Of a stretch of DNA of 64,000 bases, positions 62,736 through 64,000 are shown piece by piece. The position numbers and the translations under genes are program-made. The DNA lies in NCBI RefSeq assembly GCF_005222815.1, contig NZ_STGB01000002.1, positions 496,001-560,000 on the forward strand. The letters are read 5' to 3'. The stretch is from Roseomonas sp. AR75. GTDB lineage: Bacteria > Pseudomonadota > Alphaproteobacteria > Acetobacterales > Acetobacteraceae. The notes under the pieces were generated by a model. That model was not told the DNA's origin and did no database searches. It worked only from the letters and a program-made list of their open reading frames with translations. Position 1 is the stretch's first letter; each line of letters opens with the position of its first letter.

Positions 62736-63983
62736 TCAGAACACCGCGCGGAAGGGCAGCACGTGGACGCGGTCGCCCGGCGCGACCTGAGTGACCTCCT
62801 CCGGCAGTTCGGCGAAGGCGTCGGACTGCGTGAGGGAGGTCAGCAGCCCCGCCCCCTCGCGCGGATACTTGCGGGCGACCGGCAGGTCCGCGCCGAAATC
62901 GAGCGACACGCGCACATATTCCCGCCGCCCCGCCTTCTTGCGATAGGCGAAGTCGGACAGCGCGGTGAAGCGCGGCAGCGGCTCCGCCGCGGCGCCGGCC
63001 AGGCGCAGCAGCAGCGGGCGCGCCAGGTGCAGGAAGGTGACGACGGCGGCCACCGGATTTCCCGGCAGGCCAACCACCGGCGTGCCGTCCACCACCCCCA
63101 TCGCCGCAGGGCGCCCCGGCTTGATCGCCAGCCGCCAGAACACGAGGCGGCCGCCGGCCTCGATCGCCGCCTTCACATGGTCGGCCTCGCCGGTGGAGAC
63201 GCCACCGGAGGTCAGCAGCAGGTCATGCGATGCGGCCGCCTCAGCGAGCGCGCGCGCGGTCGCTTCGCGATCATCGGGCAGGATGCCGAGATCGGCGATA
63301 TCCGCTGGCAGGCCGGCCAGCAGGGCCATCAGCGTGAAGCGATTCGAATCGTAGGTCTGCGCAGCGCCGAGCGCAGCGCCGGGCTCGGCCAGTTCGTCGC
63401 CGGTGGAGAACACGCCAACCCGCACGCGCGGCCGCACGGCAAGGCGCGTGCAGCCCAGCGCTGCGGCAAGCCCGATCTCGGCCGGGCCGAGGCGGCGCCC
63501 GCCGGCGAGCGCGACCGCGCCGCGTGGCACGTCCTCGCCTTCCGGCCGGCAATTCGCGCCGCGCTTCAGGCCGGGCGGCAGCAGCACCGCGCCGGCATCC
63601 TCCCGCGCATCTTCCTGCATCATCACGGTATCGGCCCCAGGCGGCATCGGCGCGCCGGTGAAGATGCGGATCGCCGTGCCGGGCGCGAGCGGCGCCGCGC
63701 TCGCACCCGCCTGCAACCGACCGGCCACGGCCAGCCGCGTCTCGCCCTGCGCGGCGAGGTCGGCATGGCGGAATGCGTAGCCATCCACCGCCGAATTGAA
63801 GAAGGGCGGCAGCGCAACCGGCGCGGCGAGATCCTCCGCCAGCACGCGCGCCAGCGCGGCGGCGAGCGGAACCGTCTCGGTGCCGGGCAGCGGCGGCACG
63901 CGCTCGGCGATCAGCGCCTCCGCCTGTTCCACCGCGAGCAGCTTGCCGCCGAAGGCGAAGCAGTCGTCGCTGAGCTGGGCCAT
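62736..63983 (-). CDS. moeA: Molybdopterin molybdenumtransferase MoeA
   Basis: The 415-aa protein inserts molybdate into adenylylated molybdopterin. Features: LPPFFNSAVDGYAF near residue 57, IRIFTGAPMPPGADTVMMQE, VGVFSTGDEL, YDSNRFTLMALL, LLLTSGGVSTGEADHVK, and KPGRPAAMGVVDGTPVVGLPGNPVAAVVTFL. Complete within the window. Functionally linked to mobA and fdhD across the IS-disrupted permease. Confidence 0.96.
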   Translation of the reverse strand: MAQLSDDCFAFGGKLLAVEQAEALIAERVPPLPGTETVPLAAALARVLAEDLAAPVALPPFFNSAVDGYAFRHADLAAQGETRLAVAGRLQAGASAAPLAPGTAIRIFTGAPMPPGADTVMMQEDAREDAGAVLLPPGLKRGANCRPEGEDVPRGAVALAGGRRLGPAEIGLAAALGCTRLAVRPRVRVGVFSTGDELAEPGAALGAAQTYDSNRFTLMALLAGLPADIADLGILPDDREATARALAEAAASHDLLLTSGGVSTGEADHVKAAIEAGGRLVFWRLAIKPGRPAAMGVVDGTPVVGLPGNPVAAVVTFLHLARPLLLRLAGAAAEPLPRFTALSDFAYRKKAGRREYVRVSLDFGADLPVARKYPREGAGLLTSLTQSDAFAELPEEVTQVAPGDRVHVLPFRAVF

Positions 63984-64000
63984 CGACGTATCTAGCGCGC

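Overview
The window is GC-rich (about 70%) chromosomal DNA, coding almost throughout. It most resembles an Acetobacteraceae-type alphaproteobacterium (Roseomonas-like). The inference rests on several orphan Bug/TctC periplasmic binding proteins, a ClpS-ClpA pair, a phasin with CTGC-N3-GCAG sites upstream, PEP-CTERM-type surface proteins, OxyR/KatG, and heavy use of CoA chemistry. I saw no tRNA, rRNA, CRISPR array or prophage.

Region 1 (1-15,400) is a catabolic cluster for an unidentified carboxylic acid. It holds two CoA-ligase-type genes, a TetR regulator, a Bug binding protein, a ComA-like protein, an MmgE/PrpD protein and an alpha-methylacyl-CoA racemase. On the other strand a tightly overlapping operon reads MaoC hydratase, DUF35 protein, thiolase-like protein, SDR, acyl-CoA dehydrogenase, and two CaiB/BaiF CoA-transferases. 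The same 14-bp palindrome, CTACCG-NN-SGGTAG, sits 15-40 bp upstream of start codons at four places (38, 3677, 7080, 8336). It is the likely operator of the local TetR protein and defines a regulon.

Region 2 (15,400-31,900) is housekeeping and stress: katG/oxyR with an OxyR-like site, a carotenoid oxygenase, a Bug protein, an endonuclease/phosphatase-fold protein, an MFS transporter, PPK2, an esterase, a MNT/HEPN toxin-antitoxin-like pair, an AhpD-like protein, clpA/clpS, a phasin, and a D,D-carboxypeptidase whose start region forms a very strong hairpin.

Region 3 (31,900-51,300) is accessory metabolism: a PLP enzyme pair, a second acyl-CoA dehydrogenase, a PEP-CTERM protein, a sulfotransferase, two more Bug proteins, and two different aconitase-superfamily pairs facing each other. 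One pair is a divergent LeuC/LeuD-like pair with altered active-site motifs. The other is a split aconitase X preceded by a solute-binding protein. Dense hairpins separate them. A small basic ORF, dcd, murA and an MBL-fold gene follow, then an SDR and a TPP enzyme.

Region 4 (51,300-64,000) contains a membrane spermidine-synthase-like fusion, two PEP-CTERM-type proteins (one with a probable thioester domain), a LuxR-type regulator, and the molybdenum-cofactor genes fdhD, mobA and moeA. Between mobA and moeA an SLC23-type permease gene has been split by an IS110-family element. Removing 1,268 bp between two copies of TCGGGACAT restores its N-terminus in frame. The permease also carries a separate frameshift. 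The element's right non-coding end folds into stem-loops, as expected for a bridge/seek RNA.
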